A DNA stretch of 64,000 nucleotides from an uncultured Clostridia bacterium (GTDB lineage Bacteria > Bacillota > Clostridia > Christensenellales > CAG-917), in NCBI GenBank assembly GCA_944349635.1, contig CALVNH010000001.1:1-64000 (forward strand). The letters are read 5' to 3'. Under the pieces are notes generated by a model. It ran no database searches, had not been told where the DNA came from, and saw only the letters and a list, made by a program, of their open reading frames with translations. Below, one piece after another: positions 61,884-64,000 of this stretch. A program made the translations under genes and the position numbers. How positions within the stretch are numbered: the first letter of the stretch is position 1; the number at the start of each line of letters is the position of its first letter.

Positions 61884-62507
61884 ATGAAAGTCGCCATAAT
61901 ATTGAACTCCGGAAAACCGATTTCGAGAAAAATCGACGCCGACAAAGTCATCTGTGTGGACGGCGGGCTGAACTTATGCCCCGTTTGCCCCGATTTTTTT
62001 GTGGGAGATTGCGATTCCGTCACGACCCCCCGCAACGGAATACCCTGCGAACTTCACGACGTGCACAAGGACTTTACCGACGGAGAACTGGCAGTCCGCA
62101 AAGCCGCGGAAACAGGCGCGGACGAACTGGTATTTTACGGGATTACCGGCGGTGACAGATATGACCACACACTCGGCAATCTTGCCTCAATGGCGTTTGC
62201 ACGCAGTCTGGGGATGAAATCCTCGGCAAAGGAAGAACTTTTCGACATAACGGCGCTGTGCGCCGACAAGGACGCAAAGTTCGTCGCCGATGCGGAAATC
62301 GGGTGTACCGTCTCCATAATACCTCACGGCGGCGACGCCGTCATAACGGATTCCGAAGGGCTGGAATACCCTCTTCAAAACCTGCGGCTCACCTGCCGCG
62401 ATTCGCGTGGCATATCCAACACGACAACGGCGAAAAAGTTTTCTTTCACGTTGGTATCGGGCAATGTGTTCGTGTTCGTGACGACGGGCAAACCGCTCAA
62501 AGACTGA
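61884..62507 (+). CDS. thiN: Thiamine pyrophosphokinase
   Basis: ThiN converts thiamine to thiamine pyrophosphate with ATP. The 207-aa protein has DGGLNL near residue 30, FVGDCDSV (about 43-50), KDFTDGELA and GITGGDRYDHTLGNL (about 85-99), in the order of the TPK catalytic domain. The C-terminal domain contains the thiamine-binding STTT-like segment (ISNTTTAKKF). The ribosome site is weak, in line with coupling to the upstream peptidase gene. A TPP riboswitch stands 760 nt further on but belongs to the next plus-strand gene. Confidence 0.92.
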   Translation: MKVAIILNSGKPISRKIDADKVICVDGGLNLCPVCPDFFVGDCDSVTTPRNGIPCELHDVHKDFTDGELAVRKAAETGADELVFYGITGGDRYDHTLGNLASMAFARSLGMKSSAKEELFDITALCADKDAKFVADAEIGCTVSIIPHGGDAVITDSEGLEYPLQNLRLTCRDSRGISNTTTAKKFSFTLVSGNVFVFVTTGKPLKD

Positions 62508-62654
62508 TTGTCATCGATTTTCGCTGCGCGAATCTGCGCCTTTGTCCGCGCCCCGAAACTCGATTCTCACCGACAAAGTTCTGCGTGTGTTCGCACGTCA
62601 ACTCCGAAGCAATTAAGGGCTCAATTCACCCAAAACGTATTTCAAACAAACAAA

Positions 62655-62678
62655 AAAAGCGCGTAAACACGCGCTTTT
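62655..62678. terminator. Bidirectional terminator
   Basis: Stem 62655-62664 with 62669-62678 (10 bp, AAAC loop) flanked by A and T runs between convergent thiN and the DtxR-family gene. Confidence 0.85.
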
Positions 62679-62744
62679 GCTTATTTCGGTTTGCTCCGAA
62701 TCGTGCAACCGCAAGCCGTATCGGGTTCGGTTGCAAAGTCCGCG

Positions 62745-63116
62745 TCAGTCCTTTCCGTCGGCAAAACGCTTGATGACGGCAAACAGTTCGTCGGAAATGA
62801 CGTGCTCTATGCGGCAGGCGTTCTCTTCCGCCACGGCGGAATCCGCACCGATTTTTTCCAGGGCGTCGGTCAACACGCGATGTCGCTCGTAAACGTGTTG
62901 CGCCTTCTCTCTGCCCGCGTCCGTAAATTCGATGTCACCGCTCACGCGGTCCATTGTTATATAACCCTTTTTGATTAAGAGATTGACCCCGCGCGAAACG
63001 CTGGATTTTGCGTAATCCAGCTCTTCCACAACGTCGACGGAGCGAACGGCGGGCTTTTTCTGTTTGAGCAACAGTATTGTTTCGAGATACATTTCTTCGG
63101 ATTCGGGAGTTCTCAT
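62745..63116 (-). CDS. DtxR/MntR-family metal-dependent regulator
   Basis: A 123-aa metalloregulator with an N-terminal winged helix (EMYLETILLLKQ, VRSVDVVEELDYAKSSVSRGVNLLIKKGY) and the C-terminal dimerisation/metal domain with GREKAQHVYERHRVL and EENACRIEHVISDE. Two-domain length without an SH3 domain fits MntR, a Mn(II)/Fe(II)-responsive repressor, rather than DtxR. GGAGGTG lies 4 nt before the ATG. It is divergent from the TPP-controlled gene. Possible targets are metal transporters outside the window or the CDF transporter at 57 kb. Confidence 0.88.
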   Translation of the reverse strand: MRTPESEEMYLETILLLKQKKPAVRSVDVVEELDYAKSSVSRGVNLLIKKGYITMDRVSGDIEFTDAGREKAQHVYERHRVLTDALEKIGADSAVAEENACRIEHVISDELFAVIKRFADGKD

Positions 63117-63214
63117 TATCCACCTCCCCGCTATTTTACTTCACAACGGCGCATTTGTAAAGCGATGTCCGCTGCCGGGCAGGCGTTTGCGGACAACCAA
63201 ACCGCACATTCGGC

Positions 63215-63243
63215 TTGACAAGCCCCGCCGCCGAGAGTATAAT
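63215..63243 (+). promoter_or_regulatory. Promoter of the TPP-controlled gene
   Basis: TTGACA (63215-63220), a 17-nt spacer and TATAAT (63238-63243): a perfect consensus promoter just before the TPP riboswitch. Confidence 0.92.
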
Positions 63244-63261
63244 GCAACCGACAACCGAATA

Positions 63262-63344
63262 AATCATGGGTGCTGAAAGGCTGAGATTGCTCGCAAGAGG
63301 GAACCATTTAACCTGATACGGATAATGCCGGCGTAGGGAGATTG
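63262..63344 (+). promoter_or_regulatory. TPP riboswitch (THI element)
   Basis: The conserved blocks are in order: GGGTGCTGAAAGGCTGAGA (63268-63286), a variable P3 stem, AACCTGATACGGATAATGCC (63310-63329) and GCGTAGGGAGA. Outer AATC/GATT closes P1. A terminator directly follows, so TPP binding would stop transcription before the methyltransferase gene. Confidence 0.95.
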
Positions 63345-63353
63345 AATTGCTTA

Positions 63354-63381
63354 CAGGACCCTTTTCGGGTCCGTTTTTTTT
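63354..63381 (+). terminator. Riboswitch-controlled terminator
   Basis: GGACCC/GGGTCC stem (63356-63361 with 63367-63372) with a run of eight T residues (63374-63381), located between the TPP aptamer and the start codon; the ribosome site GGAGA follows directly. Confidence 0.88.
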
Positions 63382-63391
63382 GGAGAAAACA

Positions 63392-64000
63392 ATGAACTGT
63401 TTTGATGGACACGCCGCCGAGTACGACGCGTGGTTCTACGAAAACGACAAGCTGTTCGACAGCGAATACGACGCTTTGAACTGTCTGCTCGAAAGCGGCG
63501 TCGAATATACGGAAGTCGGCGTCGGCACCGGCATTTTCGCACAGCGGCTCGGCATCCGCCGCGGCGTCGAACCTTGCGAAAGCATGGCTCGCTTCGCAAA
63601 GGAACGCGGCATCGAGGTAGTGTCGGCTTCCGCGCAGAACCTTCCCTTTGCGGACGGCGAGGCGCAAGGTCTTGTCATGATAACCGTGGACTGTTTCGTC
63701 AAAGATTTGTCCGAAGTTTTCCGCGAGGCGCACCGCGCTCTGAAAGACGGCGGCAGCTACGTCGTCGCATTCATCGACGCGGGCACCCCTCTCGGCAAAC
63801 GGTACGAGGAGTTCAAGGAGGACAGCGTCTACTACAAGGGAGCCGTGTTCAGGTCTTTTGACGAGATTTCGGATTTGCTTTCCGAAGCAGGTTTTTCCGT
63901 AATCCGATGCGTGCAGACCGTGTTCACTCTCGACAACGTCGCTCAACCCGTCAGAGAAAATCACGGCGAAGGAGTCTTTGCCGTCATAAAAGCCGAAAAG
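63392..64000 (+). CDS. Class I SAM-dependent methyltransferase, partial
   Basis: The frame opens with an ATG preceded by TGGAGAAAACA and stays open to the window edge (203 codons, no stop), so the gene is truncated on the right although nearly full length for the family. Motif I is EVGVGTGIFAQRLG (about 41-54), followed by GVEPCESM, ASAQNLPFADG and LKDGGSYVVAFID, typical of a Methyltransf_11-type fold. A strong promoter, TPP riboswitch and terminator control it, so its role should be tied to thiamine biosynthesis, salvage or transport, or it leads an operon of thiamine genes beyond the edge. The substrate is unknown. Confidence 0.85.
   Translation, partial: MNCFDGHAAEYDAWFYENDKLFDSEYDALNCLLESGVEYTEVGVGTGIFAQRLGIRRGVEPCESMARFAKERGIEVVSASAQNLPFADGEAQGLVMITVDCFVKDLSEVFREAHRALKDGGSYVVAFIDAGTPLGKRYEEFKEDSVYYKGAVFRSFDEISDLLSEAGFSVIRCVQTVFTLDNVAQPVRENHGEGVFAVIKAEK

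Overview
The window looks like the chromosome of a Gram-positive, probably spore-forming member of the Bacillota (Clostridia-like). The host DNA is GC-rich, by eye in the mid-50s percent. The pointers are SpoVT beside a SpoVB-like flippase and MazG (the Bacillus spoVT-yabM-yabN order), a DnaD-type plus DnaI/DnaC-type helicase-loading pair, a QueT transporter under a preQ1-I riboswitch, a DNA polymerase I without visible proofreading residues, and many TTGACA/TATAAT-like promoters and strong Shine-Dalgarno sites. The species cannot be named from sequence reading alone.

Layout. 1-1 kb: mscL. About 1.07-6.3 kb: a foreign, low-GC block in two compositional pieces. The first is an AT-rich two-gene cassette (CoiA-like nuclease plus DUF1643 protein). 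The second is a rolling-circle-type element with origin-like hairpins, a tiny ORF, an HUH replication initiator, a large serine recombinase and an elaborate folded right end; it abuts tRNA-Leu(CAG). 6.5-11.3 kb: SDR oxidoreductase, coaE, polA and a patatin lipase. 11.5-17.5 kb: a membrane-anchored Ig-like/beta-helix surface protein with an ABC exporter pair and a small membrane protein. 18-23.5 kb: a cation:proton antiporter and the glycolytic genes pgk-tpiA-gpmI. 23.8-28.6 kb: spoVT, flippase, mazG, dus and trmL as one compact minus-strand operon. 28.6-30.1 kb: a small protein, a flavin reductase and riboswitch-controlled queT. 30.4-32.8 kb: DnaD-like and DnaI/DnaC-like loader genes.

33-37.2 kb: an autoregulated marR-M28 peptidase pair, a flavoprotein, an ArsR-family regulator with its operator and a DUF6512 membrane protein, followed by tRNA-Val(GAC). 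37.6-43.4 kb: xpt with a BMP-type nucleoside ABC uptake system, a purine salvage operon. 43.9-48.3 kb: an operon of class III aminotransferase, FGGY kinase and a fused class II aldolase, probably an unassigned catabolic route. 48.5-54.7 kb: HU, a lipoprotein, a P-type ATPase, a YfcC-family transporter and a zinc-ribbon membrane protein. 55-59 kb: typA, a CDF transporter, a 59-aa ORF, yhbY and a C_GCAxxG_C_C protein in one operon. 59.4-64 kb: a 47-aa zinc-ribbon protein, an MscS channel, an S58 peptidase, thiN, a DtxR-family regulator, and a TPP riboswitch plus terminator in front of a SAM methyltransferase that runs off the right edge.

The most unusual parts are the rolling-circle integrative element with its nuclease cassette, the aminotransferase-kinase-pseudo-aldolase operon, the TPP-controlled methyltransferase, and several compact regulatory layouts (spoVT ribosome site inside a terminator-like hairpin, apparently leaderless marR). 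All family names rest on motif recognition by eye, not on database searches.
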